64,000 bases of DNA from Dehalococcoidia bacterium (GCA_029246995.1 JAQWMB010000012.1:1-64000), one strand, 5' to 3'; positions 51,322 to 61,340 are shown, counted from the stretch's first letter. Numbers and translations: made by a program. The notes: generated from the letters alone by a model not told the origin.

Positions 51322-52269
51322 ATGAGTAAGTCAGATCATCCTAATTTGTCATCACATTCACATATTATTCATGATGAATCAATGAAGAGTTATACCTATA
51401 TGAATATTGGAGGTAAAGCTAAATTACTTTGTAAAATCGGTAGCATAGATGATTTATGTAAATCTTTAGATTGGGCGCATTCACGATCTTTAGATATCAA
51501 AATTTTGGGTGGCTGTTCAAATGTACTTATTGATGATAATGGTTGGGATGGAATGATTATTTTATTAAGAGACAACATGAATAATGTCGATATTAAAAAT
51601 AATTTAGTCACTGCAGAATCTGGAGTAATGCTTCCAAAACTTTCAAAGATGGCTGCCCAGTCTCATCTAAGCGGCCTTGAGTTTGCAATAGGAATACCTG
51701 GCACACTTGGTGGCGCTTTGTACAGCAATGCTGGTATCAATGATGGTGGCAATATTGGCTCAATTACAAAAAGTGTTACTGTTTTAAGGGAAAGCAATTT
51801 ACATATTTTAGAATCCTCGCAATTACAATTTAGTTATCGGTCATCAAACTTAAAAGATAATAATGAAATAATTATTTCAGCGACGTTACTTTTGAATCAT
51901 GAAGAACCAAGTGCAATTGCAAAGACGATGAGTTCTATAATTAATTATCGCAAATTAACGCAACCTGCATCTTCAAAAAATGCCGGATCAATTTTTAAAA
52001 ATCCTCCTGATTCTACTGCTGGCGAACTTATTGAAAAAGCAGATTTGAAAGGATACAGATATGGTGGCGCATCTGTTAGTGGAATCCATGCTAATTTTAT
52101 TGTCAATGATGATAATGCGAGTGCACAAGATGTTGCTGCTTTAATGTTAGAAATTCAGTCGAAGGTTTATATAAGTTCTGGGATTTTATTAGAACCTGAG
52201 GTAGAATGGATAAGTGATAAAGATATTCCTAAAATTTTTTATCAAAAATCTTCGAATAAAATTGTATAA
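51322..52269 (+). CDS. murB: UDP-N-acetylenolpyruvoylglucosamine reductase
   Basis: YMNIGGKAKLLCKI, LGGCSNVLIDDNG, GIPGTLGGALYSNAGINDGGNIG, KNAGSIFKNP. Confidence 0.95.
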   Translation: MSKSDHPNLSSHSHIIHDESMKSYTYMNIGGKAKLLCKIGSIDDLCKSLDWAHSRSLDIKILGGCSNVLIDDNGWDGMIILLRDNMNNVDIKNNLVTAESGVMLPKLSKMAAQSHLSGLEFAIGIPGTLGGALYSNAGINDGGNIGSITKSVTVLRESNLHILESSQLQFSYRSSNLKDNNEIIISATLLLNHEEPSAIAKTMSSIINYRKLTQPASSKNAGSIFKNPPDSTAGELIEKADLKGYRYGGASVSGIHANFIVNDDNASAQDVAALMLEIQSKVYISSGILLEPEVEWISDKDIPKIFYQKSSNKIV

Positions 52270-52285
52270 GGATTGGATCTATCTG

Positions 52286-52855
52286 ATGGGCAAAACATAT
52301 GATTCTGAAAAAGAGGTTTCAAATGAAATCTCTGAACAATTAAAAAATGAAATCTTTTTATTTATTAGAAATTGGAAAAAATCTAGAGCTTGGTTAATGA
52401 CTCGTAGAAAAGATTCTCGAGAGATTATGCGACCCGTTGGTTCTTTTATCAATCAAGATTGGTCAGTTGGGACTATTACTCAAGATTTACATCTTAAAAC
52501 TAAGCATGTACAAAATGATTCGATAACTGGCTATCTTTGGATTGAAGTTGATAAACCTAGATATGGTAGATTAGATTTTCCAAGAAATGTTTGGATGCAA
52601 GGTCAAGCTGAGGTACTTGAGGATGAGGATTCAGTCAATGAATTTTTTTCTAAACGATCTGCTGCTACTGGGAGAGGCGATGCACATCCTCAAGATAATA
52701 CTTACAAGAGAATGTTAATAAATACTCAGCCGCAGTATTTACGAGCAGAAGGTTTTTTTAAGGATGAACCTATGCGGGCAGTTATTATAAGAGATTTTAC
52801 TGAACCAATTTTATTATCTGAAGAGGATATTGCAAATCGTTTAAATCAAAAATAA
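52286..52855 (+). CDS. PNPOx-like split-barrel protein (paralogue 2; start Met25 of track ORF)
   Basis: AWLMTRRKDSREIMRPVGSFINQDWSVGTITQDLHLKTKHVQNDSITGYLWI. Confidence 0.75.
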   Translation: MGKTYDSEKEVSNEISEQLKNEIFLFIRNWKKSRAWLMTRRKDSREIMRPVGSFINQDWSVGTITQDLHLKTKHVQNDSITGYLWIEVDKPRYGRLDFPRNVWMQGQAEVLEDEDSVNEFFSKRSAATGRGDAHPQDNTYKRMLINTQPQYLRAEGFFKDEPMRAVIIRDFTEPILLSEEDIANRLNQK

Positions 52856-52880
52856 TTAATATTATATAAGGAGGTATATT

Positions 52881-53390
52881 ATGGGAGAAGTTTGGGATAA
52901 AGAAAAGCAAATAGATCCTAATGATGCAGAGCAATTTCGTTCTGAGATACTTGATTTTATTTCTAAGTATCACTCTTCAACTCTTTCTTATTTATTAACA
53001 ATTAGAAAGAATGGTCAGCCAGTAATGAGGCCAGTCTCTACTTTTGTTGAAGATTGGACTATATATACAATTAGCCAGCATCATCAAATCAAAGTACAAC
53101 ATGTTAAGAATAATCCTAATGTTGGTTACTTATTCACTGATAATGGAGGACCAGCATATATGCCGCTTGGCTATACCAAAAATGTCTGGGTATCAGGATT
53201 ATGTGAAATTTCAAATAATCAAGACGAAATAAGTGATTTTTTTAAGCGACGTGAGTCTGTAACTGGTCAGGGTGACGCACATCCTCATGATGATAGTTAT
53301 ACTAGGATATTATTTAAAACTAAGCTGAATTATTTACGTGCTGAAGGTTTTGCAGAGCATGCTAGGCCTATTGTATATAAGAGCTTTTAA
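52881..53390 (+). CDS. PNPOx-like split-barrel protein (paralogue 3)
   Basis: SYLLTIRKNGQPVMRPVSTFVEDWTIYTISQHHQIKVQHVKNNPNVGYLF; GGAGG RBS. Confidence 0.78.
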   Translation: MGEVWDKEKQIDPNDAEQFRSEILDFISKYHSSTLSYLLTIRKNGQPVMRPVSTFVEDWTIYTISQHHQIKVQHVKNNPNVGYLFTDNGGPAYMPLGYTKNVWVSGLCEISNNQDEISDFFKRRESVTGQGDAHPHDDSYTRILFKTKLNYLRAEGFAEHARPIVYKSF

Positions 53391-53393
53391 GTT

Positions 53394-53753
53394 ATGGATG
53401 AAAAAAAAGAACTTGTTGGTGTAATTATTTGGACTCAAAACTTTGACATTATGTCAAAATTTTATTTAAACACACTCATGCTAGAACCAAAAACAATTAG
53501 AAATGATTTTATTAATTTTAAGTGGGGTAAAATGAAGTTATCTCTTGCAGTTCATGAAGATATTCAAGGAAAATCTAAGGATAAAAATAGAATCATGTTA
53601 AACTTTGAAGTCAAAAACATTCAAAGAATTTATGAGCAATTACTAATTAAAAAAGTAGAATTTATCAGAAAACCTGAAGATGAGGGATGGGGTAAAGTTT
53701 CGAGTTTTCTCGATCCAGATGAGAATATTTTACAGCTTCTAGAGATATATTAA
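53394..53753 (+). CDS. VOC/glyoxalase-like protein
   Basis: GVIIWTQNFDIMSKFYLNTLML...PEDEGWGKVSSFLDPDENILQLLEIY. Confidence 0.8.
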   Translation: MDEKKELVGVIIWTQNFDIMSKFYLNTLMLEPKTIRNDFINFKWGKMKLSLAVHEDIQGKSKDKNRIMLNFEVKNIQRIYEQLLIKKVEFIRKPEDEGWGKVSSFLDPDENILQLLEIY

Positions 53754-53832
53754 AATTAATTTTTTATGAAGTTAGATTTTTCTTGTCTAGACAATTAAAT
53801 TATTGAGAATAAAATTACTATAGGGGATATTA

Positions 53833-54090
53833 ATGGTACAAATATTTTTTTGGTTGTTGTCTTTTGCATTAATTTTTTTCATGGGCTTTCTAGGCTTTCG
53901 TTCATTTGTTGGAAATGCAAGTGCGGGTAAGCATACTATTTATGCTGGAAATGCAAATCTTAAAAATTTATTAACTCAATTCACTCAACGTGATGTTTTA
54001 AATAAATTAGTTGTTTATGGTGGGGCATTAACTTTGCTGTTATTAAATTTATTACTTATTTTAGGTATTATATTTTTCCCTTCACATTAA
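53833..54090 (+). CDS. Small two-TM membrane protein
   Basis: Hydrophobic N- and C-terminal segments. Confidence 0.55.
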   Translation: MVQIFFWLLSFALIFFMGFLGFRSFVGNASAGKHTIYAGNANLKNLLTQFTQRDVLNKLVVYGGALTLLLLNLLLILGIIFFPSH

Positions 54091-54104
54091 TTTGAGAGAT
54101 TATA

Positions 54105-54830
54105 TTGATTAACATTGCGCACAGAGGCCTATCTGCTAAAGCACCAGAAAACACTTTATTTTCATTTGATTGTGCTATTGAACAGGGCATGTTCCATTTA
54201 GAGTTCGATGTCCAGTTGACTTCAGATGACATTCCAGTTGTGATACATGATGAAACCGTGGACAGAACTACAGATTCTAATGGTTTAGTGAGTAGTTTTA
54301 GTTCTAACGAGATAGCAGGTTTAAATGCATTAAACAACTTTAAAAATATGGATAGTATCGATCCTGATTTATTATGCATACCTAGATTGCAAGATGTTTT
54401 ACTCAGATATCTTGGTCAAGCACACTATTATATCGAATTGAAATCATCTGAATCTCATTTAGCTAGCATAGTAGCTGAAACTCTGAAAGAGTGTGATGCA
54501 TTACAATATTCTTCTTTAGCTCCACAATCTGCGCCAGGTTTAACAATTATCTCTTTTTCTTTAGAACAGGTTATGCGCTCTCAAATGCTTTTACCTGAAG
54601 TACGTCATGGTTGGCTAAGATATGAGTTTAATGAGATCGATATTGATTTAGTCGTTAAGAATAATCTTCATGGCATTTATCCATATATGCAATTTATTCA
54701 AAAAGATCTTGTGCAGTATGCTATTAAGCAAGGTATAGGTGTGGGTGTATGGGGAATTGAAAAAGAATCTGAATACAGGTCTCTATTAGGAATGGGAGTT
54801 CATGGTGCAACAGTGAACTGGCTGCCTTGA
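54105..54830 (+). CDS. Glycerophosphodiester phosphodiesterase
   Basis: NIAHRGLSAKAPENTLFSFDCAIEQG...EFDVQLTSDDIPVVIHDETVDRTT. Confidence 0.93.
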   Translation: MINIAHRGLSAKAPENTLFSFDCAIEQGMFHLEFDVQLTSDDIPVVIHDETVDRTTDSNGLVSSFSSNEIAGLNALNNFKNMDSIDPDLLCIPRLQDVLLRYLGQAHYYIELKSSESHLASIVAETLKECDALQYSSLAPQSAPGLTIISFSLEQVMRSQMLLPEVRHGWLRYEFNEIDIDLVVKNNLHGIYPYMQFIQKDLVQYAIKQGIGVGVWGIEKESEYRSLLGMGVHGATVNWLP

Positions 54831-54831
54831 A

Positions 54832-56481
54832 CTACTTTTCAGCCATTTTTCTACCTTTTTCAATATTGACAAATTTTAGCAAAAAGATTCCAATTATCAT
54901 TAATATTAATAGTGACAGGATAGCGATTTTACTATCCCATTTGGAAGCAAATATAGCATAGCTGAGGGGTCCAATAATTGTAGCCGTTCTACCAATTAAA
55001 GCAAAGAATCCAAAAAATTCTGCACTTTCTTGTTTCGGTACCATGTAAGCAAAGATACTTCTTGCTAATGCTTGACTGCCTCCCATAAAAATTCCTAAAC
55101 AGCTACCTAAGATTAGCCATTGAATATCGATATTAATGCCAAAAGGAATCCATACGTTATTTCGAATAAAGTTTGACCACCAGCTTAGTTTGTATCTGTC
55201 TATATTCGAAGGATGCAATTCTCCGATTCTTTTTTCATTTATTGAGCCTGAAATTGCAATGCTAGCTTTATAATTGCTATTATTTATTTCGCGCAATAGG
55301 ACATTAATATCTGATTTAGATAGTTCTAAGTTTATGATCATTTTTTTATTTAGTAATGATTCTAATTTTTTTTGTTCGGCATCTGAAATGTTTTCAAATT
55401 CTTGGAGAGTAAAAGTGCCTATATTTGATTCTGTAATCTGAATATCAAATTCATTAAATTCTTGGGGAACCATTGGAGCAAACGATAATGCAAAAATAGT
55501 TAAAGCGATCCACCCCATTAAAGCAACAATAAGAGCTTTTTTTGCTGAAATTATGTCTGCTAATTTAGAAAAAAGTAATGCACCTGGAGCAGCAATAAAT
55601 TGGACAATTAAAATTGTTGCCATATTCGATAATAATGAAACACCTAATACGTCAGCACCAAATGCTCCTGCAACTGATAATACTGTAGCAATACCATCCG
55701 TAAAAAAGAAATATGCAATAAGATAAATGCCAAGCATTTTATAGCGGCTAATATTTTTAATAGTTTTTAAAACTTTTTTAAAAGATTCACTAATCATATT
55801 TTCATTGACTGTCTTATTGTTCTCACGAAATTCTGGTACTAATTTGAAGGTTAATATCGACCAACCGATCCACCAGAATCCAACAGATGCAATACAAGCA
55901 CGAGTTATAAGATCGAGTGAATCAGAATTAGTGTATGTAACAACAATAGCGAGGTGAATTAGTAAGAGTAAGCCTCCTCCTATGTATCCATATGCAAATC
56001 CACGTGCACTGACTTTATCAAGAAATTGAGGCGCAACAACATGAGGGAGCAATGCATTATAAAATGCCGTTCCTCCAATAAATCCTACATTTGCAGTCAC
56101 AAAACAACCCAGAAACCATGCCCAAGGATTAGAAAAATATGGCGCAAAGAACATAAGCATCGTCGCTATAGAACCTATGGCAGTATAAATGACAAGCATT
56201 TTCTTCTTTGTAGATGTTTTATCTGCCAATGCACCTAATATAGGACCGGTAAGCATTATAATTGCTGCAGACAATGCAATAGCAAGGCTCCACATAGAGC
56301 TTCCTGATAAATTTAACCCAAGAAAATTTACTGTGTCGCCGAATTTATCTTGAAATAGTGCAATGAAATAAATTGGGACGATTGCAACAATCGTTGTTGC
56401 AAATCCAGAATTTGCCCAATCATACATACACCAGCCATGAATAATCTTTTTTCGTTCTTTTGATAAATTTTGAAATTCCAT
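54832..56481 (-). CDS. UMF1/Atg22-like MFS transporter with large extra-membrane insertion
   Basis: IHGWCMYDWANSGFATTIVAIVPIYF; GPILGALADKTSTKKKML. Confidence 0.88.
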   Translation of the reverse strand: MEFQNLSKERKKIIHGWCMYDWANSGFATTIVAIVPIYFIALFQDKFGDTVNFLGLNLSGSSMWSLAIALSAAIIMLTGPILGALADKTSTKKKMLVIYTAIGSIATMLMFFAPYFSNPWAWFLGCFVTANVGFIGGTAFYNALLPHVVAPQFLDKVSARGFAYGYIGGGLLLLIHLAIVVTYTNSDSLDLITRACIASVGFWWIGWSILTFKLVPEFRENNKTVNENMISESFKKVLKTIKNISRYKMLGIYLIAYFFFTDGIATVLSVAGAFGADVLGVSLLSNMATILIVQFIAAPGALLFSKLADIISAKKALIVALMGWIALTIFALSFAPMVPQEFNEFDIQITESNIGTFTLQEFENISDAEQKKLESLLNKKMIINLELSKSDINVLLREINNSNYKASIAISGSINEKRIGELHPSNIDRYKLSWWSNFIRNNVWIPFGINIDIQWLILGSCLGIFMGGSQALARSIFAYMVPKQESAEFFGFFALIGRTATIIGPLSYAIFASKWDSKIAILSLLILMIIGIFLLKFVNIEKGRKMAEK

Positions 56482-56526
56482 TTTTTTTCTTTCTAGGTTG
56501 ATGCATTATTTGATACTATTTTTTTT

Positions 56527-57264
56527 ATGGAAATAGTTCTTATAGGTATCATATGTTTTTGCGGGGCATTTGTCCAAGCCTTAATTGGGTTTGGCTATGC
56601 AGTTTTTGTTACGCCATTAGTAGCAATTATTCTTGGACCTAAAATTGCAATTGCATTTTCTATTGTAACTAGCACGTTTGCATCGTATTTATTATTTTTT
56701 CAACGTGGGGCATATCATGAACTAAGAAATGTTAGTTTGCTAGCATTTACTGCAGTTATTGGGACACCAATCGGTATTTATTTCTTGTTGTACTTGAATG
56801 AAGATCTGATTAGATTTTTAATTTCAGTAGCAATCTTTATTAGTGCATTTGTTTCTTTAAGAAAAAAAAATAATGAACAACATGGTGAGAGTGTATTTTT
56901 TAAGACTATTGTCGGACTTTTATCGGGTATCATGAGGGGCACTGTCTCAATGGGTGGCCCACCTGTAGTTATTTATCAAAATTGGATTGGTGGTACTCCA
57001 GATATTATTAGAAACAGAATGTATGCATTTTTTGTATGGATAAGTCCTGTTGGGATTATATTGTTGTTGCCATCTGGATTAATTAATATTGATTTAGTTA
57101 AGTTGCTCCCTTTTTCCATACTATCTATTTTTTCGGGTATTTTTGTCGGTGCAAAATATCGTGTAAGAATTTCTACGAGCATCTTTCATTTTCTTTCCAT
57201 GTCTTTATTATTTTTTATAAGTGTTATTGGCATAATTAATAGTATATTAATTTGGGTAAATTAA
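56527..57264 (+). CDS. TauE/SafE-family membrane permease
   Basis: FCGAFVQALIGFGYAVFVTPL; LSGIMRGTVSMGGPPVVIYQNWIGG. Confidence 0.9.
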   Translation: MEIVLIGIICFCGAFVQALIGFGYAVFVTPLVAIILGPKIAIAFSIVTSTFASYLLFFQRGAYHELRNVSLLAFTAVIGTPIGIYFLLYLNEDLIRFLISVAIFISAFVSLRKKNNEQHGESVFFKTIVGLLSGIMRGTVSMGGPPVVIYQNWIGGTPDIIRNRMYAFFVWISPVGIILLLPSGLINIDLVKLLPFSILSIFSGIFVGAKYRVRISTSIFHFLSMSLLFFISVIGIINSILIWVN

Positions 57265-57282
57265 TTTTTATTGGAGGATTAA

Positions 57283-57567
57283 ATGCATGCCTTAACTATA
57301 GAACAAATTAATGAAGGATTAGAGCAGTTATCCGATTGGGTTTATGAAGATAACAATATTGTCAAAAAAATTGAAACAATTGATTTTATTCAAGCTATTG
57401 GTGTAATAGTCAGAATTGCTTTAGAAGCAGAAAAAATGAATCATCATCCAACTATAGAAAATACTTATAATAAAATTATCATAAGACTGTCTACTCATGA
57501 CGCATCCGGTATTACTGAAAAAGATTTTGCTTTAGCAAAAAAAATTGATAATTTAGTATCTGAATAA
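57283..57567 (+). CDS. 4a-hydroxytetrahydrobiopterin dehydratase (PCD)
   Basis: FIQAIGVIVRIALEAEKMNHHPTIENTYNKIIIRLSTHDASGITEKDFALAKKID. Confidence 0.92.
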   Translation: MHALTIEQINEGLEQLSDWVYEDNNIVKKIETIDFIQAIGVIVRIALEAEKMNHHPTIENTYNKIIIRLSTHDASGITEKDFALAKKIDNLVSE

Positions 57568-57591
57568 TTTATTAAAATTACTGGTAAGCTG

Positions 57592-58983
57592 ATGAGACAG
57601 TTAGATCTGAAAAAAAATTTAAATAATGTTGGTGATTGCATTATCTATATAATGAGTCGTGATCAACGTATTAATGATAATCATGCTTTACTTTATGCAC
57701 AAAAGCTTAGTCTTGAGAAAGCACTGCCTATTGTTATTTTATTTAATTTTACACCGAATGTTGGGGTGAGGGCACGTGAACATTATTCCTTTATGATAAA
57801 TGGACTTAAAGAAATTGAAAAAAAATGTGAGCGTAAAAAGATTTCTTTTGTACTTACAATTGGTGAACCCATTACGCAAATATCTTCAATGCTTAATAGA
57901 TTAAATCCTCAAGAGGTAATTTTTGATTTTAGTCCATTAAAGAATATACAAAAAACACAAAAGAAAATCGTCAACACCAATGAATGCTCATTTACGATTA
58001 TTGATACTCATAATATTATTCCAACATGGTTATTGTCTGACAAAGAAGAGTATGCTGCGCATACAATTAGAAGAAAAGTTCATAAACAACTAGCAAATTG
58101 GTTAATAGAACCAGAAAAGATTATGACTAATCCTTATCAATTAAAATGTAAAATACCAAAAAATAATTGGAGGAAAGTAGATATTTTAATCAATTCGATT
58201 AAATCAAATGGATCTAAAATCGAATATGTTGCTGGTGAACAAGCTGCTCAATTAGGATTAAAAAATTTTATATTATATCGACTTGATGCTTATGCCACCC
58301 AGCGAAACTTACCTACAAATAATGGTCAGAGCAATTTAAGTCCTTATTTACATTTTGGTCATCTTTCATCGCTTCGAATTACATTAAATATATTAAATTC
58401 AAGTCAAGAAAGCCCTTTGCTTTTTAAAGAAGGCAAATTACCTTCAATTGATGGTGAGCCTTCTAGGCAAGATAGCATCAATATATTTCTTGAAGAATTA
58501 ATTGTACGGAAAGAGTTGGCAGATAATTTTTGTTATTTCAATAATAGTTATGATTCATTAATAGGTGCTAAAAATTGGGCCCAAGAATCTTTAAGTAGAC
58601 ATAATAATGATGTGCGTGATTATAACTACGAACTTAAAGATTGGATCAATGCAAGTACTCATGATTTAGCATGGAATGCATCACAACAAGAATTGATGCG
58701 TACTGGTAAAATGCATGGTTACATGCGTATGTATTGGGCAAAAAAAATTCTCGAATGGTCTGAGACGCCAGAATTAGCTATTCAAACGGCTATTTTTTTG
58801 AATGATCATTATTCAATAGATGGCGGGGATCCAAATGGATATACAGGAATAATGTGGTCAATTGCTGGAGTACACGATCGACCGTGGTTTGAACGTAAAG
58901 TTTTTGGCAAAATTCGCTACATGAATTTAAATGGCCTTAAGCGTCGCTTTGATGTAGAAAAATATATCAATCAATGGAAATAA
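57592..58983 (+). CDS. Deoxyribodipyrimidine photolyase family protein
   Basis: SRDQRINDNHALLYA; LSPYLHFGHLSSLRI; FLEELIVRKELADNFCYFN; MHGYMRMYWAKKILEW. Confidence 0.92.
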   Translation: MRQLDLKKNLNNVGDCIIYIMSRDQRINDNHALLYAQKLSLEKALPIVILFNFTPNVGVRAREHYSFMINGLKEIEKKCERKKISFVLTIGEPITQISSMLNRLNPQEVIFDFSPLKNIQKTQKKIVNTNECSFTIIDTHNIIPTWLLSDKEEYAAHTIRRKVHKQLANWLIEPEKIMTNPYQLKCKIPKNNWRKVDILINSIKSNGSKIEYVAGEQAAQLGLKNFILYRLDAYATQRNLPTNNGQSNLSPYLHFGHLSSLRITLNILNSSQESPLLFKEGKLPSIDGEPSRQDSINIFLEELIVRKELADNFCYFNNSYDSLIGAKNWAQESLSRHNNDVRDYNYELKDWINASTHDLAWNASQQELMRTGKMHGYMRMYWAKKILEWSETPELAIQTAIFLNDHYSIDGGDPNGYTGIMWSIAGVHDRPWFERKVFGKIRYMNLNGLKRRFDVEKYINQWK

Positions 58984-58994
58984 GACTAGAATAA

Positions 58995-59069
58995 TGGTGA
59001 GCCCGGGGAGAATCGAACTCCCGACCGAATGCTTAAAAGGCATCTGCTCTACCGCTGAGCTACGGGCCC
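58995..59069 (-). tRNA. tRNA-Lys(TTT), CCA encoded
   Basis: GGGCCCG/CGGGCTC acceptor, anticodon loop CTTTTAA, GAGTTCGATTCTC, ends ACCA. Confidence 0.96.
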
Positions 59070-59178
59070 AGATCTATGTTCCTGAAAAACAACAATACTG
59101 TCAACCGATAAATTTCTAATCTGTTAGCATTGTGAACTAGGGGAGTGTTTTTTCATTATTACTCTAGGAATTAATTGT
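59033..59178. repeat. Left att-like direct repeat (tRNA-Lys anticodon loop to upstream flank)
   Basis: ttaaaaggcatctgctctaccgctgagctacgggcccagatctatgttcctgaaaaac..., near-identical to 62009-62153. Confidence 0.92.
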
Positions 59179-59202
59179 GTATACAGATAAATATTATGTA
59201 AT

Positions 59203-59224
59203 ACCCACCAATAAACCCACCAAA
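59203..59224. repeat. 22-bp direct repeat just inside island left end
   Basis: acccaccaataaacccaccaaa; identical at 61881-61902. Confidence 0.9.
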
Positions 59225-59270
59225 CTATAGAATAACGTGTTTTTCAACTTATACTGAGTTCTATGTAAAA

Positions 59271-59290
59271 CCGTACGAATTAATACGAAC
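59271..59290 (-). repeat. Inverted copy of the island boundary repeat
   Basis: ccgtacgaattaatacgaac = reverse complement of TTCGTATTAATTCGTAC family. Confidence 0.85.
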
Positions 59291-59360
59291 TAACTAAAGC
59301 AAAACACCATCACAGCCGATGCGAGTAAAAATCATTGCTGTAACAACTGCAATTAATAAT

Positions 59361-59591
59361 CTATGTTTTGCTTTCATTTTTTATAACTTTTTCATACAAG
59401 GTTTTAATTCCGAATATAAACCAAACTACTACAAAACCCCACCATAAAGCAAAAAACCAATCGTTTTTTGCAGTTCCATTCCACTCTAACCATTCAAATA
59501 CTATGCCTTCCATAAATAAATCAAAAGAAAGTAAAGCAAAGAATCCAAACACCCAAATTAAAAAAAATGAAAATGTTTTAATTCTCTTCAT
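59361..59591 (-). CDS. Small membrane protein in island
   Basis: Two TM segments, 76 aa; stop precedes 59592 ORF start region. Confidence 0.5.
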   Translation of the reverse strand: MKRIKTFSFFLIWVFGFFALLSFDLFMEGIVFEWLEWNGTAKNDWFFALWWGFVVVWFIFGIKTLYEKVIKNESKT

Positions 59592-60014
59592 TTAAGTAGC
59601 TTCTTTGAAATAGTTGTCAACTTCAAGAGATCTTCTATCGAATTCAACCTCTGCAGCTCCTGCAACCTCTTCAAGTGGAGAACAAGCCATTTCTGTGCAA
59701 CCAAGCATACCATTTGAGCAGAAACAATTATTACAGTAGTTATTGCCAGCTCCTTTTCCTCGCCAATCATCTTCAACGATCTCACCATTAGTCAGCGTGC
59801 AGCTTTTGCCTAGAGACTCTTGCTGATAAAGAAAAAAACTAACTCCGACCACGGCTGCAATAACAACAATGCCAATTAATGTTGGTACTAATTTGCTTCT
59901 TTTTTTTGTTTGTTGTTCAGTAGCTGGGGTAAGTTGTGAGTCTTGCTTAGAGCCACACTTTGAACAAAATGTGCTTTTGCTATCAATAGGCGAGGAGCAT
60001 TTTTTGCAATTCAT
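59592..60014 (-). CDS. Zinc-ribbon, TM, and extracellular pacifastin/VWC-like Cys-rich protein
   Basis: MNCKKCSSPIDSKSTFCSKCGSK; TM; CTLTNGEIVEDDWRGKGAGNNYCNNCFCSNGMLGCTEMACSP. Confidence 0.72.
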   Translation of the reverse strand: MNCKKCSSPIDSKSTFCSKCGSKQDSQLTPATEQQTKKRSKLVPTLIGIVVIAAVVGVSFFLYQQESLGKSCTLTNGEIVEDDWRGKGAGNNYCNNCFCSNGMLGCTEMACSPLEEVAGAAEVEFDRRSLEVDNYFKEAT

Positions 60015-60072
60015 AAATTATAGCCCTGAATTAATAATGTATTGTATACAATGTGATTATAGCATTAATTAA

Positions 60073-60103
60073 TTCGTATTAATTCGTACGTATTAATTCG
60101 TAC
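60073..60103 (+). repeat. Island boundary repeat (tandem)
   Basis: ttcgtattaattcgtacgtattaattcgtac. Confidence 0.9.
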
Positions 60104-61340
60104 GATGTAAGTCAAAAAAGTCTACGTAGTTAGTAAATGGCCCTGGTTGTGGCTGCCAACCAGGAGGTGGGTCATCTTCCGGATCACCTGAACGTAAGAA
60201 TGCATTAAAATTATCATAAAACGTTTGAGTGTCCATGCCTGTGTGTTTTTCAATTGCACCCCAGAACCCTAATTCAAGATTGTAAAAATCTCTTGGAATA
60301 TCAATCCAAACTGTTTGCCAAGATGTCAACGATGCCAAATAAGGAGTAGCCATCATAAACGCTGGGCATTTATCGGCATCAGGAGCACGTTCAGTTTCAT
60401 ATCGTTCTGTCCATGGACCCATAGTGAAATCGGGGGTACAATCCCTGCCCCTACCCTCTGCAGGGCCTCCCATTATAGCTTGTCGTATTTCTTTGTAAAA
60501 CCAGGGGTGAGTTACATTGGCAATAGAAATATTACCAAGACCATCTTCCCAGGTTTGTCCATCAAAAAAAGAGATATCTTGCCAGTGTTGTCGTAACCAG
60601 GCATTTTGAAATGCAATAGCAGCACCTTCTACCCACCATGGTGGTGCATATATCGTTGTTTGTGGGTTATCTTGATCCCTTTGATAATCTAACCCTCTGT
60701 CCAATGAATGTGCTCGTTGATAATGATGAAAGTACTCATGGGCATAATGTAGTGCTAGTCTTGTTAGATTCTTCCATGGCTCATTTTGTAATTCCTCTTG
60801 GCTTGAATCACCATATTGATGCCCATACCAAGTCAGGTTTTTTAGGTCTTCCAAACAGATGCTAATTGGGTTTGTTGAAGCAGTACGACGTTGACCAGTA
60901 TTGCTCCCTGTCAAGCAATTACGTTGATCGTGTACATCTGCTACTGTTTTCAATCTACCATCTTTAAAATCCAAATCTTTCAATTTTTGAAATATCGGTT
61001 CATTGTCTTCATTTGAAAGGTCTTTGTTATAGACAACGTAAAAATAATTTGGATAGCTTCCAACTACTTGATTAATGTTTGTATGAACCTCATTAAAAAA
61101 TTGACGGTGTTCTTCAGGAAATCCTTTATGCGTAACCAGCTGTTGTTTAAATTCTTTACTTGGCACATTAAAATCAATACTGATTAATTTATCTAGTGCA
61201 GGTCCTCCCCATTGATAAGAGTCACTGTCTTGTTTCTTATCGGAAGATTGCTTTTGATCAGAAGAAGATTGATTATTTATTGAATCACCACCACAGCCTA
61301 TAATTACTATACAAAGAATTATAGAAATAACTTTTTTCAT
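60093..61340 (-). CDS. Lipoprotein, putative HExxH zinc metallopeptidase
   Basis: IIGCGGDS lipobox; ALHYAHEYFHHYQRAH (HEYFH) with downstream WWVEGAAIAFQ. Confidence 0.7.
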   Translation of the reverse strand: MKKVISIILCIVIIGCGGDSINNQSSSDQKQSSDKKQDSDSYQWGGPALDKLISIDFNVPSKEFKQQLVTHKGFPEEHRQFFNEVHTNINQVVGSYPNYFYVVYNKDLSNEDNEPIFQKLKDLDFKDGRLKTVADVHDQRNCLTGSNTGQRRTASTNPISICLEDLKNLTWYGHQYGDSSQEELQNEPWKNLTRLALHYAHEYFHHYQRAHSLDRGLDYQRDQDNPQTTIYAPPWWVEGAAIAFQNAWLRQHWQDISFFDGQTWEDGLGNISIANVTHPWFYKEIRQAIMGGPAEGRGRDCTPDFTMGPWTERYETERAPDADKCPAFMMATPYLASLTSWQTVWIDIPRDFYNLELGFWGAIEKHTGMDTQTFYDNFNAFLRSGDPEDDPPPGWQPQPGPFTNYVDFFDLHRTN

